From Litorivivens sp041624475 (GTDB lineage: Bacteria; Pseudomonadota; Gammaproteobacteria; Pseudomonadales; Spongiibacteraceae): a stretch of 64,000 nucleotides of DNA. The translations under genes and the position numbers were made by a program. The DNA lies in assembly GCF_041624475.1 (NCBI RefSeq), contig NZ_JBFJUX010000002.1, positions 248,001 through 312,000 on the forward strand, written 5' to 3'. A model generated the notes under the pieces. It was given only the letters and a program-made list of their open reading frames with translations. It ran no database searches and had not been told where the DNA came from. This document shows positions 42,212 to 50,687 of this stretch, piece after piece. How positions within the stretch are numbered: the stretch's first letter is position 1; each line of letters begins with the position of its first letter.

Positions 42212-42919
42212 CTAGCGGAGTGTCAGCCAGCGCTGATCGATAAGCAGCTGCAGTGGGCGATACTGGATTTTGTAGTTCATTTTTGCGCAGTTCTTGATCC
42301 AGTAACCCAGATAGACGTGACTCAGGTTTTCCGTTCTGGCGTATTCCACCTGCCAGAGAATGGCAAATTTACCCAAACCGCGCGCCTCGCGGGCCGGATC
42401 GTAGAAGGTGTAAACCGCAGACAGACCATCGTCTAGCAGATCAAATACCGCAACGGCAACCAGCGCATTCCCCTCGTAAAAGCGCGCAAAGCGGGTTACC
42501 CCCCATTCCGCGCTCAGAAAGCTCTGAAACTGCTCAAGGCTGGGCGGAAACATGTCGCCGTCGCGATGACGTTCAGCGATATAGCGCTCGTAAAGCGGGT
42601 AATCCAGAGCAATGTCTGGCCGGTCATCGACGCTCACGTGCAGATCCCGGTTGTTTTTCAGGTTGCGACGCTGTGAGCGATTCGGTTTAAACTGGTCTAC
42701 GGGAATGCGGGTGAGAATGCACTGGCTGCACTGACTGCAGTGAGGGCGGTAAAGGTGTTCGCCGCTGCGCCTGAAGCCATTGCGGGACAGCTGCGAATAC
42801 AGCGCCTGATCGACGCGCGCTTCCGGATCAACAAAAATCGTCACCGCCTCTTGGCCTTCCAGATAACTGCAGGCGTGAGGATGGGTTTGGTAGAGCTTTA
42901 GATCTTCCAAGCTGGCCAT
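42212..42919 (-). CDS. bpt: Aspartate/glutamate leucyltransferase Bpt (ATE1-like)
   Basis: This enzyme adds Leu to proteins with N-terminal Asp or Glu, creating ClpS-recognised N-degrons. The 235-aa protein shows the ATE1-type N-terminus (THPHACSYLEGQEAVTIFVDP), the RPHCSQCSQCILTRIPVDQFKPNRSQRR cysteine cluster, and a GNAT-like C-terminal part (YTFYDPAREARGLGKFAILWQV, YLGYWIKNCAKMNYK). ATG 42919 gives the family start; a longer frame would run into aat. It lies 19 nt after aat. Confidence 0.95.
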   Translation of the reverse strand: MASLEDLKLYQTHPHACSYLEGQEAVTIFVDPEARVDQALYSQLSRNGFRRSGEHLYRPHCSQCSQCILTRIPVDQFKPNRSQRRNLKNNRDLHVSVDDRPDIALDYPLYERYIAERHRDGDMFPPSLEQFQSFLSAEWGVTRFARFYEGNALVAVAVFDLLDDGLSAVYTFYDPAREARGLGKFAILWQVEYARTENLSHVYLGYWIKNCAKMNYKIQYRPLQLLIDQRWLTLR

Positions 42920-42938
42920 AACAGTAGCTTCGCATATT

Positions 42939-43634
42939 TCAGCGCGCTTCTGCCAGCCTCCAGTTTTGCTGGTTGCCATCAGCAAGGTCCGCTAGTCTGG
43001 ACGCGAATTCAGCACGGGAAATGTCGATCGCACCCATCCGGTAAAGGTGCGGGTTCCCCACCTGACAGTCGATCAATTCGACCTCAAGTTGGCGCAGTTT
43101 TTCACCCAGCGAAACGAGGGCGATTTTGGAGGCATTGCTTTCACGGCTGAACATCGATTCGCCAAAAAACACCTTGCCCATCCCGATACCGTAAAGGCCG
43201 CCAACGAGTTCCTGACCTCGCCAGACCTCTACCGAATGCGCCCAGCCCAATTCGAACATGCGGATGTAGGCGTTCATCATATCGGTGGTAATCCAGGTTC
43301 CCGTGCGGTTTTGATCCAGCGTTGCGCAGGCGTTGATGACCCGGCGAAAGGCGCAGTCAAAGCTGACTCGAAATTCGTCGCGACGCAGTACTTTTGCCAG
43401 CGAACGCGAGACGTGAATCTGATCGGGGATCAGCACGGCCCGGGGGTCCGGCGACCACCATAACAGCGGTTGCGGATCTTCATACCAGGGAAAAATGCCG
43501 TGGCGATAGGCGTTGACGAGGCGCTCCGGACGGAGGTCCCCCCCTACAGCGAGCAAGCCGTTGGGTTCCGTCAGAGCCGCAGCAAGGGGAGGGAAGTCGA
43601 GGCTCTCCGGATCCAGCCAGTCAATTGTGGCCAT
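42939..43634 (-). CDS. aat: Leucyl/phenylalanyl-tRNA--protein transferase
   Basis: This enzyme transfers Leu or Phe from tRNA to proteins with N-terminal Lys or Arg, making ClpS substrates. It is 231 aa with family signatures GLLAVGGDLRPERLVNAYRHGIFPWY, LLWWSPDPRAVL, RTGTWITTDMMNAY and GKVFFGESMFSRESNASKIALV. It is upstream of bpt on the minus strand, 17 nt after the trxB... gene's neighbour stop region, with clpS-clpA nearby: adaptor, unfoldase and both transferases lie within about 4.5 kb. Confidence 0.97.
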   Translation of the reverse strand: MATIDWLDPESLDFPPLAAALTEPNGLLAVGGDLRPERLVNAYRHGIFPWYEDPQPLLWWSPDPRAVLIPDQIHVSRSLAKVLRRDEFRVSFDCAFRRVINACATLDQNRTGTWITTDMMNAYIRMFELGWAHSVEVWRGQELVGGLYGIGMGKVFFGESMFSRESNASKIALVSLGEKLRQLEVELIDCQVGNPHLYRMGAIDISRAEFASRLADLADGNQQNWRLAEAR

Positions 43635-43651
43635 CGGTTTGCCTCGCAGGC

Positions 43652-44599
43652 TTAGAGATTATCCAGATACTTTTCAGCGTCCAGTGCGGCCATGCAGCCA
43701 AAACCGGCCGAGGTAACTGCCTGGCGGTACACGTGATCGGCCACGTCACCAGCGGCGAAAATGCCGGCCATGCTGGTCTGAGTGGCATTGCCTTCGGTGC
43801 CGGAATTGATAATCAGGTAACCGTCTTTCATTTCCAGCTGACCGGCAAAGATATCGGTGTTGGGTTTATGGCCGATGGCAATAAAGACACCCGCCAGATC
43901 AATATCCTTGGTCTCGCCGCTTTCAGTGCTCTTGATGCGCATGCCTGTGACACCGCTGTCATCGCCGAGCACCTCGTCGAGGGTGTGATTCCACTCAATG
44001 CGGATATTGCCGTTCTTTTCACGGTCGAACAGTTTGTCCTGCAGTATCTTTTCGGCACGCAGAGCATCGCGGCGATGCACCAAGGTCACCTCTGAGGCAA
44101 TGTTCGACAGGTACAGGGCTTCTTCTACGGCCGTATTACCGCCGCCAATGACGGCGACTTTTTTGCCGCGGTAGAAAAATCCATCGCAGGTTGCGCAGGC
44201 GCTGACCCCTTTGCCCATAAATGCCTGTTCAGAGGGTAGGCCAAGGTACTGGGCGGAGGCGCCGGTCGCGATAATCAGTGCATCACAGCTGTATTCGCTG
44301 TTGCCCTTGAGACGCAGCGGGCGCTGGGAGAAGTCAACGGATTCAATATGGTCAAAGATAACTTCGGTCTCAAAGCGCTCGGCATGTTTCTGCATGCGCT
44401 GCATCAGTTCCGGGCCCTGAACACCCTCATTGTCGCCGGGCCAGTTGTCGACGTCGGTGGTGGTGGTCAATTGCCCACCTTGCTCCAGGCCGGTGATCAC
44501 CACCGGCGACAGGTTGGCGCGGGCCGCATAGACCGCGGCGGTGTAGCCGGCGGGGCCTGAGCCGAGAATGATCAGTTGGTGGTGCTTAACATCTGACAT
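43652..44599 (-). CDS. trxB: Thioredoxin-disulfide reductase
   Basis: A 315-aa NADPH-dependent flavoenzyme that reduces thioredoxin. FAD motif GSGPAGYTAAVYAARA, redox-active CATC (in SACATCDGFF), NADPH motif GGGNTAVEEALYL, and GIFAAGDVADHVYRQAVTSAGFG at the C-terminal FAD contact. ATG 44599 gives the family N-terminus (MSDVKHHQLIILG); the frame is open 44 codons further upstream without a family match. It is divergent from ftsK. Confidence 0.97.
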   Translation of the reverse strand: MSDVKHHQLIILGSGPAGYTAAVYAARANLSPVVITGLEQGGQLTTTTDVDNWPGDNEGVQGPELMQRMQKHAERFETEVIFDHIESVDFSQRPLRLKGNSEYSCDALIIATGASAQYLGLPSEQAFMGKGVSACATCDGFFYRGKKVAVIGGGNTAVEEALYLSNIASEVTLVHRRDALRAEKILQDKLFDREKNGNIRIEWNHTLDEVLGDDSGVTGMRIKSTESGETKDIDLAGVFIAIGHKPNTDIFAGQLEMKDGYLIINSGTEGNATQTSMAGIFAAGDVADHVYRQAVTSAGFGCMAALDAEKYLDNL

Positions 44600-44713
44600 T
44601 GTGAAGGTGTCCTGACAATCTGTGGGTGAAAATTTGAGCTGATGGGTCGCACATAATAGGGGAAAAGGCGGTGACCAGCAAAAGCTATTCCATGACGCAA
44701 AAGCGCCGTATGA

Positions 44714-47092
44714 ATGATAAGATGGGGGCACTTTTTGAAATTAAAAGAACGGGTTGAGAAACATTTGAATAAAGCAGCTCAACGTAGAGACGGTGACGCC
44801 CGCGAGAAACTCTCGCTGCGGCTTAGAGAGGGCGCTCTGATCGCCTTTGGCGCGATTTTTCTGTTCCTTCTGCTCGCTCTAAGTACCTACAGCGCCAGCG
44901 ACCCGGGTTGGTCCCGAACCGGAAGTGGCGGCCCCATCAACAATGCGGTGGGCCCTGTGGGAGCCTGGTTCGCGGATGTGTTTTACGCCCTGTTCGGTTA
45001 TATGGCCTACCTCTTTCCCATGATGCTGGGCTTTCAGGCGGTGCGGATTTTCCGCGCGCGCGGTAGTGCTCAGCCCATCGACCCGGTGGTACTCAGCCTG
45101 AGGTTTGTCGGTTTTATTCTGGTGATGATGGCCAGCACCGCGCTGGCTTCCATCAGTGCGTTGCAGACCGAGATCCCGTTCGGGGCTGGCGGTATTTTGG
45201 GCGACGCTGTAGGCGGGGCTTCAGTTGACGCGTTCAGCGTAATCGGCGCGCGGCTAGTGTTGTTCGCCATCCTTCTGTTTGGTCTGACGATCTTTACCGA
45301 TCTGTCCTGGCTCGCCCTGATGGATAAAACCGGAGCTTTGACCTTGCGGGGCTGGGATCTGATTCGCGACAGAATCGAACAGCTTCGCCACTGGGCGAAA
45401 GAGCGCAAGAACATCAAGGCAGTGCAGAATCAGCGCCGCGAGGCCGTGGTCAAGCAGATCGCCAAGCAGAAAGACCGGATTCCACCCAAAATCGAGGCGC
45501 CCGCGCCGAAAGCGCCGCAACCCAGCAAGCGGGTGGAAAAAGAGCGGCAGAAATCCCTGTTTGATACTCCGGTCACTGGCGAGGTCCCGCCGCTGGAACT
45601 GCTGGACGAGGCGGATCATCACAACAAGAAGGGGTTTTCCGCAGAAACGCTTGAAGCCATGTCCCGTTTGCTGGAATTGAAGCTGGCAGACTTTGGCGTT
45701 ATCGCAAAAGTGGTAGCGGTTTATCCCGGGCCGGTGATTACCCGCTTTGAGATCGAGCCCGATGCGGGTGTAAAAGTCAGCAAGATCAGTAATCTGGCCA
45801 AAGATCTGGCGCGCTCGCTGGCGGTTATCAGTGTGCGGGTGGTGGAGGTCATTCCCGGCAAGCCCTATGTCGGCATTGAAATCCCGAACGAAGATCGGGA
45901 GGTGGTGAACTTCCGCGAGGTGCTTGCATCCAAAGCTTATGACGACAACAAATCGGCACTGACTTTGGCACTCGGTCATGACATCTCCGGTGAGCCGGTG
46001 GTTGCCGATCTGGCCAAAATGCCCCACCTGCTGGTTGCCGGTACCACCGGTTCCGGTAAGTCGGTCGGGGTCAATGCCATGCTGATCAGCCTGCTGTACA
46101 AGGCTGGCCCCGATAAAGTCCGGCTGATGCTGGTCGACCCGAAAATGCTGGAGCTGTCCGTGTACGACGGTATACCGCATTTGCTGGCACCGGTCATCAC
46201 CGACATGAAAGACGCCGCCAACGGCTTGCGCTGGTGTGTCGGGGAAATGGAGCGGCGCTATAAATTGATGGCCGCGATGGGCGTGCGGAACCTGGCGGGC
46301 TTCAATCGCAAAATTACCGATGCTGCCACCTCGGGCAACCCGATCAAGGATCCGCTCTGGGTTCCCGGAGACGAGTTTATAGCCGGGGAAAATGAGCCAG
46401 AGGCGCCAGAGCTGACACCCTTGCCGGCCATCGTTGTGGTGATCGATGAATTTGCCGACATGATGATGATTGTCGGCAAGAAAGTTGAAGAACTGATTGC
46501 CCGTATTGCCCAAAAAGCCCGGGCCGCAGGAATACATCTGATCCTTGCCACCCAGCGCCCGTCGGTGGATGTCATTACCGGTTTGATCAAGGCCAACGTG
46601 CCGACCCGGATTGCCTTTCAGGTCTCTTCCAAGGTCGATTCACGCACCATTCTTGATCAGGGTGGGGCGGAGCAATTGCTCGGCCACGGTGACATGCTCT
46701 ATCTGCCGCCGGGCAGCGGGCTGCCGGTGCGGGTACACGGCGCTTTTGTGTCCGACGATGAAGTTCACCGGGTGGTAGCAGACTGGCAGCGACGCGGCCA
46801 GCCGGATTACATTGAGGGCTTGCTGGAAGAGGGCAGTCAGATCGACGCCTATACCGGCGCCCCCGCCGGTTCGGGTGACGATGAAGATGGCGAGGGCGAC
46901 GAGCTTTATGACGAGGCGGTGCGCTTTGTCACCCAAAGTCGGCGCGCCTCGATTTCGTCGGTGCAACGCAAACTGCGAATCGGCTATAACCGCGCAGCGC
47001 GCCTGATAGAAACCATGGAAGCCGCCGGTGTGGTCAGCGAAATGGGAACCAACGGTTCCCGTGAAGTCCTTGCACCGCCGCCAGTGGAGTAA
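44714..47092 (+). CDS. ftsK: DNA translocase FtsK
   Basis: Septal DNA pump (792 aa) that clears the chromosome and activates XerCD at dif. It has four N-terminal helices (about 38-210), a short linker, the RecA-like motor with Walker A GTTGSGKSVGVNAML and Walker B VVVIDEFADMMM, and a winged-helix gamma domain at the end (SISSVQRKLRIGYNRAARLIETMEAAGVVS) that reads KOPS sites. The linker is short compared with E. coli FtsK, as in Pseudomonas. The start is uncertain, because ATG 44714 lacks a ribosome site. lolA follows 4 nt later. Confidence 0.95.
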   Translation: MIRWGHFLKLKERVEKHLNKAAQRRDGDAREKLSLRLREGALIAFGAIFLFLLLALSTYSASDPGWSRTGSGGPINNAVGPVGAWFADVFYALFGYMAYLFPMMLGFQAVRIFRARGSAQPIDPVVLSLRFVGFILVMMASTALASISALQTEIPFGAGGILGDAVGGASVDAFSVIGARLVLFAILLFGLTIFTDLSWLALMDKTGALTLRGWDLIRDRIEQLRHWAKERKNIKAVQNQRREAVVKQIAKQKDRIPPKIEAPAPKAPQPSKRVEKERQKSLFDTPVTGEVPPLELLDEADHHNKKGFSAETLEAMSRLLELKLADFGVIAKVVAVYPGPVITRFEIEPDAGVKVSKISNLAKDLARSLAVISVRVVEVIPGKPYVGIEIPNEDREVVNFREVLASKAYDDNKSALTLALGHDISGEPVVADLAKMPHLLVAGTTGSGKSVGVNAMLISLLYKAGPDKVRLMLVDPKMLELSVYDGIPHLLAPVITDMKDAANGLRWCVGEMERRYKLMAAMGVRNLAGFNRKITDAATSGNPIKDPLWVPGDEFIAGENEPEAPELTPLPAIVVVIDEFADMMMIVGKKVEELIARIAQKARAAGIHLILATQRPSVDVITGLIKANVPTRIAFQVSSKVDSRTILDQGGAEQLLGHGDMLYLPPGSGLPVRVHGAFVSDDEVHRVVADWQRRGQPDYIEGLLEEGSQIDAYTGAPAGSGDDEDGEGDELYDEAVRFVTQSRRASISSVQRKLRIGYNRAARLIETMEAAGVVSEMGTNGSREVLAPPPVE

Positions 47093-47096
47093 CTGT

Positions 47097-47717
47097 TTGA
47101 AGACTTTAATCGCTGTTAGCCGTCGCTGCCTGTGTCTGTTTGCTCTGCAGCTGCTCTGGCTGTCAGGTTTTGCACATGCCGGTGCCGCCGAGCAATTGGC
47201 CGGCCACCTGCAAAACGTGAACAACCTGAAGGCCGGGTTTGTTCAGGTGGTTCGCGACGACCGGGGCGAGGTGCTGGAAGAATCCAGAGGTGCCATGACC
47301 TTCAAGCGTCCCGACAAATTACGCTGGGAGGTGGCCGAACCCTACCGCTATCAGATTATTACCGACGGTGAAACGCTCTGGCGCTATGACCCTGACTTCG
47401 AAGAGCTGGTAACCGAGCCCTTCGAGCAGGTCTCGCAGACGCCGATCATGATTCTTGCGGCCAGCGCCGAACAGCTCTCGGCGGATTACCACGTGAAATT
47501 GGTTGCCGGCAGCGCGCTGCAACGCTTCTCGCTTAAGCCGCGCAAGGCCAATGCCGATTTCAGCGAGCTGGAACTCAGCTTCAAAAATGACATTTTAAAC
47601 GCCATGATTTTGCACGATAAGCTCGGGCAAACCACGCGCATCGACCTGAATCAGGTTGTGGTGAACAGCGATGCGGTCGTCGACAAGCTATTTGTGTTCG
47701 AGCAGGGCAAGCCGTGA
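47097..47717 (+). CDS. lolA: Outer-membrane lipoprotein carrier protein LolA
   Basis: Periplasmic chaperone that carries lipoproteins from LolCDE to LolB. I chose TTG 47097 (206 aa): GGAG at 47086-47089 lies 7 nt before it and the result is a clean signal peptide (MKTLIAVSRR..., cut after AHA). A longer ATG frame would overlap ftsK and lack a leading signal. LolA features are FVQVVRDDRGEVLEESRGAMTFKRPDKLRWEVAEPY and TLWRYDPDFEELVTEPF. The ftsK-lolA-rarA order is conserved. Confidence 0.94.
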   Translation: MKTLIAVSRRCLCLFALQLLWLSGFAHAGAAEQLAGHLQNVNNLKAGFVQVVRDDRGEVLEESRGAMTFKRPDKLRWEVAEPYRYQIITDGETLWRYDPDFEELVTEPFEQVSQTPIMILAASAEQLSADYHVKLVAGSALQRFSLKPRKANADFSELELSFKNDILNAMILHDKLGQTTRIDLNQVVVNSDAVVDKLFVFEQGKP

Positions 47718-49006
47718 CCGAGACCCAGCCCCTCGCGGCGCGAATGCGCCCGGCGGACCTTGCCGGATTTCTCGGTCAGGAGCATCTGCTGGCACCCAAT
47801 AAACCCCTGCGCGAAGCCCTCGATTCCGGTCAGCTCCATTCAATGATTTTCTGGGGGCCGCCCGGTGTCGGTAAAACCACCCTGGCAAAATTGATCGCCC
47901 AGCTCTGCGATGCGCACTTTATTACGGTCTCTGCGGTGCTCGCTGGGGTCAAAGAAATTCGCGGCGCTGTTGAAGAGGCAAAGGTTCAACAACAGCTGGA
48001 CCGCCAGACGGTGTTGTTTGTCGATGAGGTGCATCGCTTTAATAAAGCCCAGCAGGACGCCTTTCTGCCCTTTGTTGAAGACGGCACCTTGATATTTGTC
48101 GGCGCCACCACGGAAAACCCCAGTTTTGAACTGAATAACGCGCTGCTTTCCAGGGCGCGGGTGTATCGCCTGCAACCCCTGCCGTCGGAAACCCTGGTGC
48201 GCATTCTGCAGAACAGCCGGGAAAAACTGGGCTTTGAATGTGACGATGCGCAGCTGGAGCTGTTGGCGCAGGCTGCCGATGGTGACGCCCGGCGTGCGTT
48301 GAACTTTCTAGAGCTGGCACTGGATATGGCCCATTCGGCCGGCCACCCGGAGGCGCTGGACGAGTCCATTATCCGGGAAATTCTCAGTGGCCAGCCGCGC
48401 CGTTTTGACAAGGGTGGCGATGATTTTTACGACCAGATTTCGGCTTTGCACAAGGCTGTCCGTGGCAGCTCGCCCGATGCGGCGCTGTACTGGTTTGCCC
48501 GTATGATCGACGGCGGTTGTGACCCGCTCTATGTCGGGCGCCGGGTGGTTCGTATGGCCAGCGAAGATATCGGCAATGCCGACCCCCGAGCACTACAGAT
48601 AGCGCTCAATGCCTGGGATGTTCAGGAGCGACTCGGCAGTCCGGAAGGGGAGCTGGCGCTGGCGCAGGCGGTTGTTTACATGGCCTGCGCTCCGAAGAGC
48701 AATGCAGTCTACAGCGCCTACAAAGCCGTGCTTCGAGACATTCGCGCTCAGGGCAGCGAAGGCGTGCCTTTGCATCTGCGCAATGCGCCTACCAAACTGA
48801 TGAAAGAGCAGGGCTACGGCGATGATTATCGCTATGCGCACGATTATCCAGAAGCCTACGCCGCGGGCGAAAACTACTTTCCCGAGGCGCTGAAAAACGC
48901 CCGCTATTATCAGCCGAGCGGGCGCGGATTGGAGAAGAAAATCGCCGACAAGCTCGATTATCTGCGTCAGCTCGACCAGAGCAGTGGCTGGAGGCGCTAC
49001 CGCTGA
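47714..49006 (+). CDS. rarA: Replication-associated recombination protein RarA (MgsA)
   Basis: A 430-aa AAA+ ATPase acting at stalled forks, related to clamp loaders. Walker A is GPPGVGKTT, Walker B is VLFVDEVHRFNKAQQDAF, sensor 1 is VGATTENPSFELNNALLSR, and the C-terminal tetramerisation domain has ALYWFARMIDGGCDPLYVGRR and PEAYAAGENYFPE. The GTG start overlaps the lolA TGA (GTGA). crcB starts on the last base of its stop codon. Confidence 0.96.
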   Translation: MTETQPLAARMRPADLAGFLGQEHLLAPNKPLREALDSGQLHSMIFWGPPGVGKTTLAKLIAQLCDAHFITVSAVLAGVKEIRGAVEEAKVQQQLDRQTVLFVDEVHRFNKAQQDAFLPFVEDGTLIFVGATTENPSFELNNALLSRARVYRLQPLPSETLVRILQNSREKLGFECDDAQLELLAQAADGDARRALNFLELALDMAHSAGHPEALDESIIREILSGQPRRFDKGGDDFYDQISALHKAVRGSSPDAALYWFARMIDGGCDPLYVGRRVVRMASEDIGNADPRALQIALNAWDVQERLGSPEGELALAQAVVYMACAPKSNAVYSAYKAVLRDIRAQGSEGVPLHLRNAPTKLMKEQGYGDDYRYAHDYPEAYAAGENYFPEALKNARYYQPSGRGLEKKIADKLDYLRQLDQSSGWRRYR

Positions 49007-49374
49007 TGTTACAATACCTGCTAGTTGCCCTCGGCGGAGCGCTGGGTTCGGTAAGCCGATTCGCCATTGGTCGCGCCAGCTTTCACTGGTTCCATCACGA
49101 CTGGCCCTGGGCCACCTTTGCGGTCAACGCCGTGGGCTCTTTTGCCATTGGCTTGTTGTACGTGGTGATTACTGAGCGCAGTGTGCTGCACGCCGACAGT
49201 CGCTACCTCTTGATGGTTGGCTTTCTGGGGGCGTTTACAACCTTTTCGACCTTTGCTCTTGAAACCGTCGCCATGCTGGAGGGCGGGCGCTGGGCACTGG
49301 CACTGACTTATGTGCTTGCCACGCTGGTGAGCTGCATTCTGGGCTGCGGCCTGGGCATGATGGTAATGCGTTAA
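49006..49374 (+). CDS. crcB: Fluoride efflux channel CrcB (Fluc)
   Basis: A 122-aa protein with four helices, forming dual-topology dimers that export fluoride. Signatures are GGALGSVSRFAIGR, WPWATFAVNAVGSFAIGL, and GFLGAFTTFSTFALET with the pore Phe and central Na+ site. It overlaps rarA by one base, so no fluoride riboswitch can sit directly upstream. Confidence 0.95.
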   Translation: MLQYLLVALGGALGSVSRFAIGRASFHWFHHDWPWATFAVNAVGSFAIGLLYVVITERSVLHADSRYLLMVGFLGAFTTFSTFALETVAMLEGGRWALALTYVLATLVSCILGCGLGMMVMR

Positions 49375-49391
49375 ACGGAGAATTAGATTCA

Positions 49392-50687
49392 ATGCTCGAC
49401 CTGAAACTGGTGAGGCAAGACCCACAGGCTGTTGCCGACCAATTGGCCAAGCGTCATTTCACTTTTGATGTGGCGGCATTCCAGTCACTGGATGAAGCCC
49501 GCAAACAGGCTGATATCGACAGTCAGAATCTGCTGGCCGAGCGCAAGCAGGCCTCCAAAAAAATTGGAGAGCTGGTTAAAGCCGGCACGCCGATTGACGA
49601 AGCAAAAGCCAGCGTCAATGCCACGCTCGCCAAGATTGAAGAGCAACTCAGCGAATTAACCGCCAAAGCCAAACAGGCGCAGGAAGCACTCGACGAGATG
49701 ATGGCGGGAGTGCCGAATATTCCCCATGCGGATGTGCCTGAAGGCAAGGATGAAGCCGACAACCTTGAAATCCAACGCTGGGGTGAACCGAAGACCTTTG
49801 AGTTTGAGGTTAAAGACCACGTCGACGTGGGCGAAAATCTGGGCGGCCTGGACTTCGATCTGGCCAGCAAGCTCACCGGGAGCCGTTTCAGCGTAATGCG
49901 CGGTGATATCGCGCGCATGCACCGGGCTCTGACCCAGTTTATGCTCAATACCCATATCAACCAGCACGGCTACACAGAAGTGTATGTGCCCTACATGGTC
50001 AACAAGGACTCCCTGCGCGGCACCGGGCAGCTTCCGAAGTTTGAGGAAGATCTGTTCAAAATCGAAGGCGATCAGGAGTACTACCTGATCCCGACCGCTG
50101 AAGTGCCCGTCACCAATCTTCTGCGCGACACCATCGTCGAAGCGGCCGAAATGGAGCAGGGCCTGCGCTTTGCCTGTCACACCCCCTGTTTTCGCAGTGA
50201 GGCGGGCTCTTACGGGCGCGATACCCGGGGCATGATCCGCCAGCATCAGTTTGAAAAGGTTGAACTGGTTCAGCTGGTAAAACCGGCTGACTCAGACGCC
50301 GCGCTGGAAACGTTGACTGGGCACGCCGAGGCGATTCTGCAACAGCTTGAATTGCCATACCGCAAGGTTCTGCTTTGTGGTGGTGATATCGGTTTTTCAT
50401 CGCGCAAAACTTACGACCTGGAGGTGTGGCTACCCGCCCAGAACCAGTATCGGGAAATTTCCTCTTGCAGTAATTTTGGTGATTTTCAGGCGCGGCGCAT
50501 GCTGGCGCGCTGGCGCAATCCGGAAACCAACAAACCGGAGTACCTGCATACCCTGAACGGCTCGGCGCTCGCCGTTGGCCGCACGCTGGTAGCAATACTC
50601 GAAAACTACCAGCAGGCCGATGGCAGTGTGGGTGTACCTGAGGTGCTGCGCCCCTATATGCAATGTGATGTGATGAAGGCGGACTGA
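49392..50687 (+). CDS. serS: Seryl-tRNA synthetase
   Basis: A class II synthetase of 431 aa. The N-terminal helical coiled-coil arm (about 25-105) contacts the long variable arm of tRNA-Ser. The catalytic domain shows TAEVPVTNLLRD, motif 2 FACHTPCFRSEAGSYGRDTRGMIRQHQFEKVE, and motif 3 LNGSALAVGRTLVAILEN. It starts 17 nt after crcB, and the cysG ATG directly follows its TGA. Confidence 0.98.
   Translation: MLDLKLVRQDPQAVADQLAKRHFTFDVAAFQSLDEARKQADIDSQNLLAERKQASKKIGELVKAGTPIDEAKASVNATLAKIEEQLSELTAKAKQAQEALDEMMAGVPNIPHADVPEGKDEADNLEIQRWGEPKTFEFEVKDHVDVGENLGGLDFDLASKLTGSRFSVMRGDIARMHRALTQFMLNTHINQHGYTEVYVPYMVNKDSLRGTGQLPKFEEDLFKIEGDQEYYLIPTAEVPVTNLLRDTIVEAAEMEQGLRFACHTPCFRSEAGSYGRDTRGMIRQHQFEKVELVQLVKPADSDAALETLTGHAEAILQQLELPYRKVLLCGGDIGFSSRKTYDLEVWLPAQNQYREISSCSNFGDFQARRMLARWRNPETNKPEYLHTLNGSALAVGRTLVAILENYQQADGSVGVPEVLRPYMQCDVMKAD

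Noticed and set aside
42920..42985. Longer N-terminus for Bpt overlapping aat
   Set aside because: The added residues do not match the family and would overlap the end of aat. ATG 42919 gives the expected start.
45254..46537. A 427-codon open frame antisense to ftsK
   Set aside because: It is antisense to the conserved FtsK motor, with no credible start context or domain.
49006..49374. Possible fluoride riboswitch before crcB
   Set aside because: crcB overlaps the rarA stop by one base, so no leader exists between the genes.
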